NCBI RefSeq assembly: GCF_000312485.1
Contig: NZ_HE997643.1
Coordinates: 127,492-191,491, forward strand
DNA from: Yersinia massiliensis CCUG 53443
GTDB lineage: Bacteria; Pseudomonadota; Gammaproteobacteria; Enterobacterales; Enterobacteriaceae
DNA length: 64,000 bases
Direction: 5' to 3'
Shown here: in pieces, positions 48,540 to 59,592 of the stretch
Layout of the letters: every line of letters begins with the position of its first letter
Position numbering within the stretch: position 1 is the stretch's first letter
Notes under the pieces: model-generated
Seen by the model: only the letters and a program-made list of their open reading frames with translations
Told to the model about the DNA's origin: nothing
The model's database searches: none
Made by a program: the position numbers and the translations under genes

Positions 48540-49760
48540 ATGAGTAGCGTAGATATTAATGTTCCTGACCTCCCTGAGTCTGTCGCCGATGGCTCTGTCG
48601 CCACTTGGCACAAAAAGCCAGGTGATAGCGTTAAACGTGATGAAGTGCTGGTTGAGATTGAAACGGACAAAGTGATTCTGGAAGTTCCGGCCAGTCAGGA
48701 CGGTATTTTGGACGCCATTTTGGAAGAAGAGGGTGCAACAGTGACTTCCCGTCAAGTGTTGGGCCGTATTCGTCCAAGTGATAGCTCAGGCAAGCCGACA
48801 GAAGAAAAAAGTCAAAGTACAGAGTCTACCCCTGCCCAGCGTCAGAATGCCAGTCTGGAAGAAGAGAGCAACGATAGCCTCAGCCCAGCCATTCGTCGCC
48901 TGATTGCTGAGCATGATCTTGATGCCTCCGCAATTAAAGGTAGTGGTGTTGGTGGTCGAATCACACGCGAAGATGTTGATAGCCATTTAGCGACTCACAA
49001 ATCTGCTCCTGCCGTCGTTGAAGCTAAAGCTGAAACCCCAGCACCAGCAGCGCTGGCGGGCCGTAGTGAAAAACGTGTCCCAATGACGCGCCTCCGTAAA
49101 CGTGTTGCTGAACGTTTGTTGGAAGCGAAGAACAGCACCGCGATGCTGACCACGTTTAACGAAATCAATATGAAGCCGATCATGGACCTGCGTAAGCAGT
49201 ACGGTGATGCTTTTGAGAAACGTCACGGTGTCCGTTTAGGCTTTATGTCCTTCTATATCAAAGCCGTAGTGGAAGCGCTGAAACGCTATCCTGAAGTGAA
49301 TGCGTCTCTTGATGGCGAAGACGTGGTTTACCACAACTATTTCGATATCAGCATTGCTGTTTCTACACCACGCGGTCTGGTCACCCCGGTATTACGTGAT
49401 GTAGATACCATGGGTATGGCGGATATCGAGAAGAAAATCAAAGAACTGGCTGTAAAAGGCCGTGACGGCAAACTGAAAGTTGAAGAACTGACCGGCGGTA
49501 ATTTCACCATTACTAACGGCGGTGTATTCGGCTCACTGATGTCGACTCCGATCATTAACCCACCACAAAGCGCGATCCTAGGCATGCATGCCATCAAAGA
49601 TCGTCCAATGGCGGTAAATGGTCAGGTAGTGATTCTGCCAATGATGTATCTGGCACTGTCCTACGATCACCGTTTAATCGATGGCCGCGAATCTGTGGGC
49701 TATCTGGTGACGGTGAAAGAGATGCTGGAAGATCCAGCTCGCTTGCTGCTCGACGTATAA
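48540..49760 (+). CDS. sucB: 2-oxoglutarate dehydrogenase E2 (dihydrolipoyl succinyltransferase)
   Basis: 406-residue core enzyme: lipoyl domain (1-77, lipoyl-Lys in [11 protein letters not shown]), a linker, the E1/E3-binding domain (about 110-150, [20 protein letters not shown]) and the catalytic domain ending with the active-site [12 protein letters not shown]. Transfers succinyl groups to CoA. Follows sucA by 29 bp. Confidence 0.98.
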   Translation: MSSVDINVPDLPESVADGSVATWHKKPGDSVKRDEVLVEIETDKVILEVPASQDGILDAILEEEGATVTSRQVLGRIRPSDSSGKPTEEKSQSTESTPAQRQNASLEEESNDSLSPAIRRLIAEHDLDASAIKGSGVGGRITREDVDSHLATHKSAPAVVEAKAETPAPAALAGRSEKRVPMTRLRKRVAERLLEAKNSTAMLTTFNEINMKPIMDLRKQYGDAFEKRHGVRLGFMSFYIKAVVEALKRYPEVNASLDGEDVVYHNYFDISIAVSTPRGLVTPVLRDVDTMGMADIEKKIKELAVKGRDGKLKVEELTGGNFTITNGGVFGSLMSTPIINPPQSAILGMHAIKDRPMAVNGQVVILPMMYLALSYDHRLIDGRESVGYLVTVKEMLEDPARLLLDV

Positions 49761-49781
49761 CAAAGATAAATAACAAGGCTA

Positions 49782-49825
49782 GCCTGATTGCAAGGTGTTG
49801 ATTACCTGCCTCCGTGCAATCAGGC
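49782..49825 (+). other. Stem-loop between sucB and sucC
   Basis: GCCTGATTGCA/TGCAATCAGGC, a perfect 11-bp stem with a 22-nt loop, in the 113-bp sucB-sucC spacer. No T tract. It could set the relative level of sucCD or be a processing site. Confidence 0.6.
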
Positions 49826-49873
49826 GACCTCGTGTGCTTCGGCCCATCTCAGACCTTATATGGATAGAACATC

Positions 49874-51040
49874 ATGAATTTACACGAATATCAGGCAAAA
49901 CAACTGTTTGCTCGGTATGGCATGCCAGCGCCAACTGGCTACGCTTGTACCACACCGCGTGAAGCAGAAGAAGCCGCATCTAAAATCGGTACTGGCCCGT
50001 GGGTGGTTAAATGTCAGGTTCATGCAGGCGGTCGCGGTAAAGCGGGCGGCGTGAAACTGGTTAACAGCAAAGAAGATATTCGTGCTTTCGCTGAACAGTG
50101 GTTAGGCAAAAAACTGGTCACTTACCAGACAGATGCACATGGTCAACCGGTTCACCAGATTCTGGTTGAAGCCGCAACAGATATCGATAAAGAGCTGTAT
50201 TTGGGTGCGGTTATCGATCGCAGTTCCCGTCGTGTGGTGTTTATGGCATCCACTGAGGGTGGCGTTGAAATTGAGAAAGTGGCGGAAGAAACGCCAGAAC
50301 TGATCCACAAAATCGCACTGGATCCATTGACGGGGCCACAACCTTATCAAGGGCGCGAGTTGGCCTTTAAACTGGGTCTGACGGGTAAGCAAGTCACTCA
50401 GTTCACTAAAATCTTTATGGGTCTGGCAACATTGTTCTTGGAGCGTGACTTGGCGATGGTTGAGATCAACCCGCTTGTTATTACGAAACAAGGCGATCTG
50501 GTCTGTCTAGACGGCAAACTGGGGGCAGACGGTAATGCGTTGTTCCGTCAACCGGAACTGCGTGAAATGCGTGATCCAAGCCAAGAAGATGCCCGTGAAG
50601 CACATGCGGCACAGTGGGAGCTGAACTACGTGGCTTTGGATGGCAACATTGGCTGCATGGTCAACGGTGCTGGTCTGGCGATGGGTACCATGGACATCGT
50701 AAAACTGCACGGTGGCGAACCTGCGAACTTCCTTGATGTCGGCGGTGGCGCAACCAAAGAGCGCGTGACTGAAGCGTTCAAAATCATTTTGTCTGATGAC
50801 AAAGTGAAAGCCGTTTTCGTGAACATTTTCGGCGGTATTGTACGTTGCGACCTAATTGCTGACGGTATTATTGGCGCAGTTGAAGAAGTGGGTGTCAATG
50901 TGCCAGTCGTGGTTCGTCTGGAAGGGAATAACGCTGAGCTGGGTGCCAAAAAATTGGCAGACAGTGGTTTGAATATCATTGCTGCGACCAGCCTGACAGA
51001 TGCGGCTCAGCAAGTTGTAGCGGCAGTGGGGGCTAAATAA
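49874..51040 (+). CDS. sucC: Succinyl-CoA synthetase beta subunit
   Basis: 388-residue ATP-grasp subunit ([18 protein letters not shown], then [15 protein letters not shown]). The C-terminal ligase domain has [12 protein letters not shown]. Couples succinyl-CoA cleavage to nucleotide phosphorylation with SucD. Its stop overlaps the sucD start by one base (TAATG), so synthesis is coupled. Confidence 0.98.
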   Translation: MNLHEYQAKQLFARYGMPAPTGYACTTPREAEEAASKIGTGPWVVKCQVHAGGRGKAGGVKLVNSKEDIRAFAEQWLGKKLVTYQTDAHGQPVHQILVEAATDIDKELYLGAVIDRSSRRVVFMASTEGGVEIEKVAEETPELIHKIALDPLTGPQPYQGRELAFKLGLTGKQVTQFTKIFMGLATLFLERDLAMVEINPLVITKQGDLVCLDGKLGADGNALFRQPELREMRDPSQEDAREAHAAQWELNYVALDGNIGCMVNGAGLAMGTMDIVKLHGGEPANFLDVGGGATKERVTEAFKIILSDDKVKAVFVNIFGGIVRCDLIADGIIGAVEEVGVNVPVVVRLEGNNAELGAKKLADSGLNIIAATSLTDAAQQVVAAVGAK

Positions 51041-51912
51041 TGTCTATTTTAATCGATAAAAACACCAAAGTTATTTGCCAAGGTTTTACGGGTAGCCAAG
51101 GGACTTTCCACTCAGAACAAGCTATCGCTTATGGCACCAAAATGGTTGGCGGTGTGACGCCGGGCAAAGGCGGTACTCAGCATTTGGGTCTGCCAGTATT
51201 CAATACCGTGCGTGAAGCGGTAGAGACGACAGGTGCAACTGCATCAGTAATCTACGTGCCTGCACCATTCTGTAAAGACTCTATTCTGGAAGCCATTGAT
51301 GCTGGCATCAAGCTGATTATCTGTATCACCGAAGGTATCCCGACGCTGGATATGCTGGTGGTCAAAGTCAGATTGGAACAGTCTGATGCACGTATGATTG
51401 GCCCGAACTGCCCAGGCGTTATCACCCCAGGCGAATGTAAGATTGGTATTATGCCAGGTCACATTCATTTGCCGGGTAAAGTGGGTATCGTCTCTCGTTC
51501 AGGGACGTTAACGTATGAAGCGGTAAAACAGACGACTGACATCGGTTTTGGTCAGTCGACGTGTGTCGGTATTGGCGGTGACCCAATCCCAGGTTCTAAC
51601 TTTATTGATATTCTGAAGTTGTTCCAAGAAGACCCGCAAACGGAAGTTATCGTGATGATTGGTGAAATTGGTGGTAACGCAGAAGAAGAAGCGGCCGCTT
51701 ACATCAAAGATCACGTGACCAAACCTGTGGTCGGTTACATTGCAGGTGTGACTGCACCGAAAGGCAAACGTATGGGCCACGCTGGTGCCATCATTGCTGG
51801 TGGTAAAGGAACAGCGGATGACAAGTTCGCAGCGTTGGAAGCCGCAGGCGTGAAAACCGTGCGTAGCTTGGCTGAAATTGGTAATGCGGTTAAAGCGATA
51901 TTGCCTCAGTAA
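51040..51912 (+). CDS. sucD: Succinyl-CoA synthetase alpha subunit
   Basis: 290-residue CoA-binding and phospho-His subunit. Conserved [17 protein letters not shown] at the N-terminus; the phosphorylated His is in [18 protein letters not shown] near residue 247. Last gene of sucABCD. A YPAL-like repeat is inserted in the following terminator. Confidence 0.98.
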   Translation: MSILIDKNTKVICQGFTGSQGTFHSEQAIAYGTKMVGGVTPGKGGTQHLGLPVFNTVREAVETTGATASVIYVPAPFCKDSILEAIDAGIKLIICITEGIPTLDMLVVKVRLEQSDARMIGPNCPGVITPGECKIGIMPGHIHLPGKVGIVSRSGTLTYEAVKQTTDIGFGQSTCVGIGGDPIPGSNFIDILKLFQEDPQTEVIVMIGEIGGNAEEEAAAYIKDHVTKPVVGYIAGVTAPKGKRMGHAGAIIAGGKGTADDKFAALEAAGVKTVRSLAEIGNAVKAILPQ

Positions 51913-51957
51913 TCATTGCCAAAATAACTAATGCAGCACGAGTAATACCACAAATTG

Positions 51958-52155
51958 AGGCCACCTTTCGGAGCCTCAAACTGCTGACCAACACTGATGA
52001 CTCGATCGGGAACGGTGAGGGCAGGCAGAAGAGTAAAGCGTCCGCGCCAGGGATGGCGCGGCTCGAGCCATCAGGGATGATTTTACGGCGTCTTTACGAT
52101 CTGCTTGTTCTCTCCGCCACAGGCATTTTGTCAGCTACCTCAGGCCACCTTTCGG
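51958..52155. repeat. YPAL-like miniature repeat inserted in the sucD terminator, with 14-bp target duplication
   Basis: AGGCCACCTTTCGG occurs exactly at 51958-51971 and 52142-52155 and brackets a 170-bp element (51972-52141). Its core, including GTAAAG, GTCCGCGCCA, GGCTCGAGCCATCAGGGATG and the GTCTTTACGATCTGC segment, is the reverse complement of the element at 6765-6931. As with the first copy, the distal duplicate restores the full terminator. No coding capacity. Confidence 0.8.
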
Positions 52156-52163
52156 TGGCCTTT
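52142..52163 (+). terminator. Terminator of sucD (distal copy)
   Basis: AGGCCACC/GGTGGCCT stem with loop TTTC, continuing into TTTT. The proximal copy at 51958-51971 has lost the right arm to the repeat insertion. It also lies just beyond the stop of the convergent 5'-nucleotidase gene. Confidence 0.8.
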
Positions 52164-52174
52164 TTAATGCTTAA

Positions 52175-54073
52175 TCAGTATTTATTCAATGCAGCGATGA
52201 GTGCGATATCCGTTTGCGCTTGCAACTTAGTCTGCTCATTACTGGCGTTAGCCTCTTGCTGTTTTAAGGTTGCCAAGGCCGCGTCATAACTGGTTTTATC
52301 CCTAAATACCTTACCTTTCACGTTGATTGACGCAATGTTAGTGAAGCGACCATCCGTAGTTGCAGGGACAGTAATTACGTCAGTATTAATCAGGTTTTTG
52401 ACGATTTCTCGTTCTCTTTCATTGCCATCCAGTCCAACCAAGTGCCAACGCTGTTGAGGTTTCCCTTCATATTTTCCCGCCTTAACCTCGGTTAAATAGC
52501 GAATGGTGAGATTACGGATAGTGCCTTCTTCCTCACCGAACTCGGCTTTGCTATCAGACAGTATTGGGAATGTCCGTCCTTCGAGAACCCCGCCCTTTTG
52601 CGTCAGATGACCCATACGGTAACTGTTCATGCCCAGCTGTATCGGGGTGGAATCCGTGACGGGTGTACCGTCATTGAGGCGTAAATCGGTAATGCGCGAA
52701 CCTGTCGGTTGGCGTAAATCAATGGTATAGGTCACGCCATCAAAGAAGTCGTTGGTCGAATATTTTGAGGCGCGACGTTGTGGGTTAAAACTGTAAGTCA
52801 CATCGCCCGGTTTCACTTGATTAAAGTAGTCAGCGGACCATTCCATATACTGCTTTAATTCTTTGCCTGTTAGGCTGTAAACCGTTATTTCGCCACCGGC
52901 GTATTGATAGTTAAAGGCAATATCTTTCGCAGTGATATCACCCACATCTAATTTAGGGCGATCATTATCAATCTGTAGGGCGATGATCTGGGCCTGAGGG
53001 GCGTAATAACGCGCTGCTTCCTGATACAGTGCGCTGATTCCAGTGTCTTGCACGTGAACTTGAGGAATACCTTTTATTTCGTCAGCAGGCACAAGATTGG
53101 TCCCACTCAACTTGGCAATCACCCGATTTGCATTCGCACGCAAAATATCATGGTAAGGCTGATAAATGGCTTCTAAGTTTTTATCAGACTCAACGCCCTT
53201 GATCGGGTAGGTATAGCTGTCTTTATCGATGAGCTGATATTTCCCATCACGCTGTTCGAATTTCAAGTCAATACGAGAAAGGGCGCGGCCATATTTATCT
53301 GGTTCAGTGATGATGACTCCATTGACGACCGCTTTATCAATTTTTACATGCATATGGCCCGCAACGATCGCCGCCAATTCTGGATTGGCTTGGGCAATAT
53401 CACCCACACCTGTCCCTGGCCGCTGGTTTTCATTGTCGATCCCCATATGAGCCACCAAAACAATAGCATCAACATGTGGTTGGATTTGTTGAATGACTTT
53501 TTTAACTTCCTGCACAGGGTCGGTGAAATGGATACCGTTAATTCGGTCAGTGCCTTGCGCGAACTCCGCAGTCATTGGGGTATCCATCCCGATAATGCCG
53601 ATTTTAACGCCTTGGCGGTCAATGATTTTGTAGGAGGGCAGGTAAGGCTTGCCTGAGTCCCAAAAAATATTGCCCGCCAACGCCGCCCCGTTAAATTGCT
53701 TTAGTGAAGTTCCTAGCGCTTTCAACCCGAAATCGAATTCATGGTTTCCCATCACCCAAGCATCATATTGCAGTGCATTAAAACCAAGAATCATCGGGCT
53801 GATAGGCTCATTTTTAAAGGTTTCAACGAAATTTCCTTGGAGGGTATCGCCGGCATCAACCAAAATGATATTGGGCTGTTCAGCACGTATTTTATGCACT
53901 TTAGTGGCGATTTGGCTCAGGCTTCCAGCCATATTCTCAGTGTCGCTGGCATAATCCCAAGGCACAAAAGTGCCATGTAAATCAGAGGTACCCAGGATAG
54001 TGATGTCAACCTGTTGGGCGGCAATGGATGCGGTAGTGGTACACAAGAGTGTGGCGAGGGCTATTTTTTTCAT
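52175..54073 (-). CDS. Periplasmic 5'-nucleotidase / cyclic-nucleotide phosphodiesterase family protein
   Basis: A 632-residue exported metallophosphoesterase: signal peptide (about 1-19), calcineurin-like domain with GTSDLHGTF, DAGDTLQG, GNHEFDFG, LVAHMG and AGHMHVK (about 25-290), and the 5_nucleotid_C substrate-binding domain (about 340-520). This is the UshA/CpdB/YfkN superfamily; it would release nucleosides and phosphate from external nucleotides. Which substrate cannot be told from sequence, so no symbol is given. The 60-80 residue C-terminal tail rich in Gln, Lys and Ala is unlike UshA. E. coli has no such gene between sucD and cydA. Confidence 0.85.
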   Translation of the reverse strand: MKKIALATLLCTTTASIAAQQVDITILGTSDLHGTFVPWDYASDTENMAGSLSQIATKVHKIRAEQPNIILVDAGDTLQGNFVETFKNEPISPMILGFNALQYDAWVMGNHEFDFGLKALGTSLKQFNGAALAGNIFWDSGKPYLPSYKIIDRQGVKIGIIGMDTPMTAEFAQGTDRINGIHFTDPVQEVKKVIQQIQPHVDAIVLVAHMGIDNENQRPGTGVGDIAQANPELAAIVAGHMHVKIDKAVVNGVIITEPDKYGRALSRIDLKFEQRDGKYQLIDKDSYTYPIKGVESDKNLEAIYQPYHDILRANANRVIAKLSGTNLVPADEIKGIPQVHVQDTGISALYQEAARYYAPQAQIIALQIDNDRPKLDVGDITAKDIAFNYQYAGGEITVYSLTGKELKQYMEWSADYFNQVKPGDVTYSFNPQRRASKYSTNDFFDGVTYTIDLRQPTGSRITDLRLNDGTPVTDSTPIQLGMNSYRMGHLTQKGGVLEGRTFPILSDSKAEFGEEEGTIRNLTIRYLTEVKAGKYEGKPQQRWHLVGLDGNEREREIVKNLINTDVITVPATTDGRFTNIASINVKGKVFRDKTSYDAALATLKQQEANASNEQTKLQAQTDIALIAALNKY

Positions 54074-54347
54074 TATAGAGGATTCAATATTTTATCGATT
54101 AACAGCACTTTATCATGCAACAAAATGGCAACACTTGCGAACGCTTCTCTGAAAATGGACTAACATACTTATATAAAACTCGAAATTGTGATTGAACTCA
54201 CTCTGAATCAATTAAATTTAAAAGTTAATCTGGATCGCATAATAACGAAGTAATAAAGCATTAGTTAAACCATAAAATTACATTTTATTAACAGTTGTGG
54301 GTTATATAAAAACAATAGAACGTTTAATTAACATGAAAAATAATTAA

Positions 54348-54361
54348 TTGTTCTAAATCAA
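54348..54361. promoter_or_regulatory. FNR-like box 1 upstream of cydA
   Basis: TTGTT-CTAA-ATCAA matches 9 of the 10 conserved positions of TTGAT-N4-ATCAA. It is centred 51 bp before the second box. Confidence 0.6.
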
Positions 54362-54398
54362 CTTTTGAATATAGCAATAATGTTCAGATACGCTTAAA

Positions 54399-54412
54399 TT
54401 GTTCTGGATCAA
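54399..54412. promoter_or_regulatory. FNR-like box 2 upstream of cydA
   Basis: TTGTT-CTGG-ATCAA, again 9 of 10. E. coli cydA has FNR sites centred near -53 and -1; the 51-bp spacing here is the same arrangement and would put the start of transcription near 54406, giving a leader of about 255 nt. Confidence 0.6.
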
Positions 54413-54663
54413 ATTAAAGCACAGTAGGCAAATGGCCTATTTCTTGACCTGTATCCAGAACTCAACGCTGGGTCACGTAAAATCCTATTTATTGTGTGGG
54501 ATTAGAAGCGTAGTATTACCCCGGTGTAATACTGGGTAGTTGATATTGTTATTTTTGTTGTGTTTTTTTGGGCATTCACTGCGGGTAATGATGAGGCTTC
54601 GGATTTAAACAGAAGCCGAGTGACCGCAAGTCGGAGTCTTCCTGCGAGGAGCAAGGAGTCAAG

Positions 54664-56232
54664 ATGTTTGATATTGTCGAACTGTCACGGTTACAGTTTG
54701 CCTTAACGGCAATGTACCATTTCTTATTTGTCCCATTAACGCTGGGGATGGCGTTTTTGTTGGCAATTATGGAATCGGTTTATGTGCTGTCTGGTAAACA
54801 AATCTATAAAGATATGACCAAATTCTGGGGCAAGTTATTTGCGATTAACTTTGCTCTGGGGGTTGCTACTGGTTTGACTATGGAGTTCCAATTCGGGACA
54901 AACTGGTCATATTTCTCACATTACGTCGGCGATATTTTCGGTGCCCCTCTGGCAATCGAAGGTTTAATGGCGTTCTTCCTGGAATCTACTTTCGTCGGTC
55001 TGTTCTTCTTCGGATGGGATCGTCTGAGTAAACATCAGCATTTGGCCGTAACCTGGCTGGTTGCATTAGGCTCTAACTTCTCTGCGTTGTGGATCTTGGT
55101 TGCTAACGGTTGGATGCAAAACCCGATTGCATCTGATTTCAACTTTGAAACCATGCGTATGGAAATGCTGAGCTTCTCAGAACTGGTGTTGAACCCAGTT
55201 GCTCAGGTGAAATTCGTTCACACTGTGGCAGCAGGTTATGTTACCGGCGCGATGTTCGTTCTAGGTATCAGCTCCTACTATCTGCTGAAAGGCCGTGATA
55301 TTCCATTCGCCAAGCGCTCCTTTGCGATCGCGGCGAGCTTTGGTTTAGCTGCAACACTATCCGTTATCGTGCTGGGTGATGAATCTGGTTATGAAATGGG
55401 TGACGTACAGAAAACCAAATTGGCTGCTATCGAAGCTGAATGGGAAACTCAACCGCCGCCAGCCGCCTTTACGCTGTTTGCGATCCCTAATCAGGAAACG
55501 ATGGAGAACCGCTTTGCTGTTCAGATTCCATTTGCGTTAGGCATCATTGCGACTCGTTCACTGGACACGCCGGTGATTGGTCTGCGCGATTTGATGTCTC
55601 AACACGAAGTGCGTATTCGCAATGGTATCCAAGCCTATAGCCTGTTAGAGAAATTACGCAGTGGCAATACTGACCCTGCTGTACGTGAAGCGTTCAGTAA
55701 GGCAAAACAAGATTTGGGCTACGGTTTGCTATTGAAGCGTTATACCCAAAACGTCACTGATGCGACTGAAGAACAAATTCAGCTCGCTGCGCAAGACTCC
55801 ATTCCACGTGTTCTCCCTCTATACTTTGCATTCCGCATCATGGTGGCTTGTGGCTTCCTCATGTTGCTGATCATTGGCCTGTCGTTCTGGAGCGTTATCC
55901 GCGGCAAAATTGGTGAGAAAAAATGGCTACTGCGTACTGCATTGTTCGGTATTCCATTACCGTGGATTGCAGTAGAAGCAGGTTGGTTTGTGGCCGAATA
56001 TGGCCGTCAACCATGGGCCATCGGTGAAGTGCTGCCGACAGCAATCGCAAACTCATCCGTTACCGCTGGGGATATTCTATTCTCAATGGCGTTGATTTGC
56101 GGTCTGTACACGCTGTTCCTGGTTGCAGAAATGTACCTGATGTTCAAATTTGCGCGCCTTGGGCCAAGTAGCCTGAAAACTGGCCGCTATCATTTTGAAC
56201 AGCCGACTGCACCAGTGCAGGAAGCACGGTAA
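54664..56232 (+). CDS. cydA: Cytochrome bd oxidase subunit I
   Basis: Quinol oxidase subunit with haems b558, b595 and d, 522 aa as in E. coli. The axial His19 is in [13 protein letters not shown], the second His in [16 protein letters not shown] near 186, and the long Q-loop (about residues 250-330) identifies the L-type subfamily. Works at low oxygen and is expected to be induced by ArcA. First gene of cydABX-ybgE. Confidence 0.98.
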   Translation: MFDIVELSRLQFALTAMYHFLFVPLTLGMAFLLAIMESVYVLSGKQIYKDMTKFWGKLFAINFALGVATGLTMEFQFGTNWSYFSHYVGDIFGAPLAIEGLMAFFLESTFVGLFFFGWDRLSKHQHLAVTWLVALGSNFSALWILVANGWMQNPIASDFNFETMRMEMLSFSELVLNPVAQVKFVHTVAAGYVTGAMFVLGISSYYLLKGRDIPFAKRSFAIAASFGLAATLSVIVLGDESGYEMGDVQKTKLAAIEAEWETQPPPAAFTLFAIPNQETMENRFAVQIPFALGIIATRSLDTPVIGLRDLMSQHEVRIRNGIQAYSLLEKLRSGNTDPAVREAFSKAKQDLGYGLLLKRYTQNVTDATEEQIQLAAQDSIPRVLPLYFAFRIMVACGFLMLLIIGLSFWSVIRGKIGEKKWLLRTALFGIPLPWIAVEAGWFVAEYGRQPWAIGEVLPTAIANSSVTAGDILFSMALICGLYTLFLVAEMYLMFKFARLGPSSLKTGRYHFEQPTAPVQEAR

Positions 56233-56246
56233 ACAGGAGTCCACTT

Positions 56247-57386
56247 ATGTTTGATTATGAAGTATTACGATTTATCTGGTGGCTGCTGATCGGTGTGCTA
56301 CTGATTGGTTTTGCAGTCACCGATGGTTTCGATATGGGTGTTGGTGTCCTGCTGCGTATCATCGCTAAAAATGATACTGAACGTCGTATTTTGATTAACT
56401 CGATTGCCCCTCACTGGGATGGTAATCAGGTTTGGTTGATCACTGCCGGTGGGGCGCTGTTTGCAGCCTGGCCGATGGTGTATGCAGCCGCATTCTCCGG
56501 CTTCTATATTGCGATGATTTTGGTGTTGGCTGCTTTGTTCTTCCGTCCGGTCGGCTTTGACTACCGTTCTAAGGTGGAAGATAACCGCTGGCGCAACATG
56601 TGGGATTGGGGCATTTTTGTCGGTAGTTTCGTGCCTGCTGTTGTGTTCGGTGTGGCGTTCGGTAACTTGCTGCAAGGCGTACCGTTCCACATGGATAGCT
56701 ACATGCGCCTGTTCTACACAGGTAACTTCTTCCAGTTGCTAAACCCGTTTGGTTTACTGGCTGGGGTTGTCAGCTTAACCATGTTGGTTACGCAAGGGGC
56801 AACTTACCTGCAAATGCGTACCCGTGGCGAGCTACATCTGCGTTCCCGTGCTGCCGCGCAAATTTCCGCGTTGGTGATGGGCGTTGCCTTCTTGCTAGCC
56901 GGTATTTGGTTAGTGAAAGGCATCGATGGTTTTGTGGTGACTTCAGCGCTAGATACTGCCGCTCAATCTAACCCGATGCGCAAAGAAGTAGCACATCAGG
57001 CAGGTGCATGGTTGATTAACTTCAACAAGTACCCAATCCTGTGGGCACTGCCTGCTCTTGGGGTGATTCTGCCACTGTTCACCATCTTGCTGTCGCGCTT
57101 TGAAAAAGGGGCTTGGGCCTTCCTGTTCTCATCGCTGACCATTGCTTGTGTGATTTTGACTGCTGGTGTCACTATGTTCCCATTCGTTATGCCGTCAAGC
57201 ACCGTGCCAAATGTCAGCCTGACAATGTGGGATGCAACATCTAGCCTGTTGACGCTGAAAGTGATGACCATTGTTGCGATCATCTTTGTCCCTATCATCC
57301 TGTTGTACACCAGCTGGTGTTACTACAAAATGTTCGGGCGCATTGATAAAGACTTTATCGAAAACAACAAGCATTCACTGTACTAG
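56247..57386 (+). CDS. cydB: Cytochrome bd oxidase subunit II
   Basis: 379-residue membrane partner of CydA with eight to nine helices. Starts MFDYEVLRFIWWLLIGVLL and includes the conserved GFAVTDGFDMGVGVL and APHWDGNQVWLI. Fourteen bases after cydA with AGGAG. Confidence 0.98.
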   Translation: MFDYEVLRFIWWLLIGVLLIGFAVTDGFDMGVGVLLRIIAKNDTERRILINSIAPHWDGNQVWLITAGGALFAAWPMVYAAAFSGFYIAMILVLAALFFRPVGFDYRSKVEDNRWRNMWDWGIFVGSFVPAVVFGVAFGNLLQGVPFHMDSYMRLFYTGNFFQLLNPFGLLAGVVSLTMLVTQGATYLQMRTRGELHLRSRAAAQISALVMGVAFLLAGIWLVKGIDGFVVTSALDTAAQSNPMRKEVAHQAGAWLINFNKYPILWALPALGVILPLFTILLSRFEKGAWAFLFSSLTIACVILTAGVTMFPFVMPSSTVPNVSLTMWDATSSLLTLKVMTIVAIIFVPIILLYTSWCYYKMFGRIDKDFIENNKHSLY

Positions 57387-57398
57387 GGAGCATAAAGC

Positions 57399-57536
57399 AT
57401 GTGGTATTTTGCCTGGATTCTAGGGACACTTCTGGCCTGCTCCTTTGGTATCATTACTGCTCTGGCACTGGAGCAGAGTGAAGCCAACGCAGCAGCAAAA
57501 GCTGCCAATAATGGCAATGATGATGTTGTCCGATAA
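57399..57536 (+). CDS. cydX: CydX, small cytochrome bd subunit
   Basis: A 45-residue membrane peptide beginning MWYFAWILGTLLACSFGIIT and ending in a charged tail. It corresponds to E. coli CydX, required for bd oxidase stability and activity. AGGGAG lies seven bases upstream. The 3' end overlaps the start of ybgE in another frame. Confidence 0.92.
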   Translation: MWYFAWILGTLLACSFGIITALALEQSEANAAAKAANNGNDDVVR

Positions 57537-57810
57537 GTTATACGCGTTAATGGATAAGGGTCCGTTCAGGGCCCTTTCACTCCTGCTCGCATTTGCTGTC
57601 GCTTTTTGTGTATTTTGGGACCCTTCGCGTTTCGCGGCGGCGACCAGCTCACTTGAAGTGTGGCAAGAGGTGTTTATTGTGTGGGCAGTGTGTACTGGTG
57701 TGATTCATGGCGTAGGTTTTCGCCCTAATCGGGTGTGGCTGCGTGCTTTTTTCTCACCACTTCCAGCAATTGTGATCTTGGGCGCGGGATTATTCTACTT
57801 TTTCGCTTAA
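57517..57810 (+). CDS. ybgE: YbgE, cyd operon membrane protein
   Basis: A 97-residue protein with about three helices, matching E. coli YbgE in length and in FWDPSRFAAATS and WAVCTGVIHGVGFRP. Cotranscribed with cydABX; its exact role in bd oxidase biogenesis is not firm. Several in-frame ATGs (57511, 57517, 57520, 57523) lie within the end of cydX; 57517 is chosen because it gives the E. coli length. The longer frame from 57445 lies inside cydX and is rejected. Confidence 0.88.
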   Translation: MMMLSDKLYALMDKGPFRALSLLLAFAVAFCVFWDPSRFAAATSSLEVWQEVFIVWAVCTGVIHGVGFRPNRVWLRAFFSPLPAIVILGAGLFYFFA

Positions 57811-57848
57811 TCTGAATGTATATCGCCTAATTTGTACGAAATCTCTCC

Positions 57849-57880
57849 TTATGGGCCTTCTGGCCCATAATTATTTTATT
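57849..57880 (+). terminator. Terminator of the cyd operon
   Basis: TTATGGGCC/GGCCCATAA stem with loop TTCT followed by TTATTTTATTT. It separates cydABX-ybgE from the tol-pal operon. Confidence 0.75.
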
Positions 57881-57957
57881 TCTATTCTCTCAAGTGATTC
57901 CAAAGCGTAACGCTCTTCAGTATAGTGTCTCGGTTAATTGCATTACTGGGAAGTAGA

Positions 57958-59045
<1,088 letters not shown>

Positions 59046-59057
59046 GTAGGGGGTTGT

Positions 59058-59486
59058 ATGGCGCGAGTACGTGGTCGTAAACGTCGCGAGCTTAAGTCTG
59101 AAATTAACATTGTTCCCTTACTTGACGTCTTGTTGGTGCTGCTGCTGATTTTCATGGCAACAGCGCCGATTATCACCCAAAGCGTTGAAGTGGATCTCCC
59201 TGATGCGACGGATTCGAAAACCGTTTCAAGCGATGATAATCCGCCGGTGATTGTCGAAGTGTCAGGTGTAGGTCAGTATTCGCTGGTTATTGACCACCAA
59301 CGGATGGAGCAGTTGCCGTCAGAACAAGTGGTGGCAGAGGCGCAGGCAAGATTGAAAGCGAATCCGAAAACCGTATTCCTGATTGGTGGCGCGAAAGAGG
59401 TTCCTTATGATGAAATCATCAAGGCTCTGAATATGCTGCATCAGGCGGGTGTAACGTCGGTGGGTTTAATGACCCAACCGATATAA
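59058..59486 (+). CDS. tolR: TolR, inner-membrane motor subunit
   Basis: 142-residue ExbD/MotB-like protein with one helix containing the proton-conducting Asp in PLLDVLLVLLLIFMATAPI and a periplasmic C-terminal domain (about 60-142). The ATG at 59058 follows AGGGGG. Confidence 0.97.
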   Translation: MARVRGRKRRELKSEINIVPLLDVLLVLLLIFMATAPIITQSVEVDLPDATDSKTVSSDDNPPVIVEVSGVGQYSLVIDHQRMEQLPSEQVVAEAQARLKANPKTVFLIGGAKEVPYDEIIKALNMLHQAGVTSVGLMTQPI

Positions 59487-59592
59487 ATTTGCGTTGATAT
59501 CGGCTGGATGAGCATCCAGCCAGTAGCGACCCTGTGTTTAGCAGTTCCGTTTTTTAGAAATAGAGCGCGGACATCGAGTGTGGAAATCGAGC

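Larger units (their letters stand above)
54074..54663. other. Divergent regulatory region of the 5'-nucleotidase gene and cydA
   Basis: 590 bp, AT-rich at the left. It holds two FNR-like boxes and, in the presumed cydA leader, a hairpin AGTATTAC/GTAATACT (54512-54533, loop of six). No gene was seen. ArcA sites are expected by analogy with E. coli but were not assigned. Confidence 0.6.
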
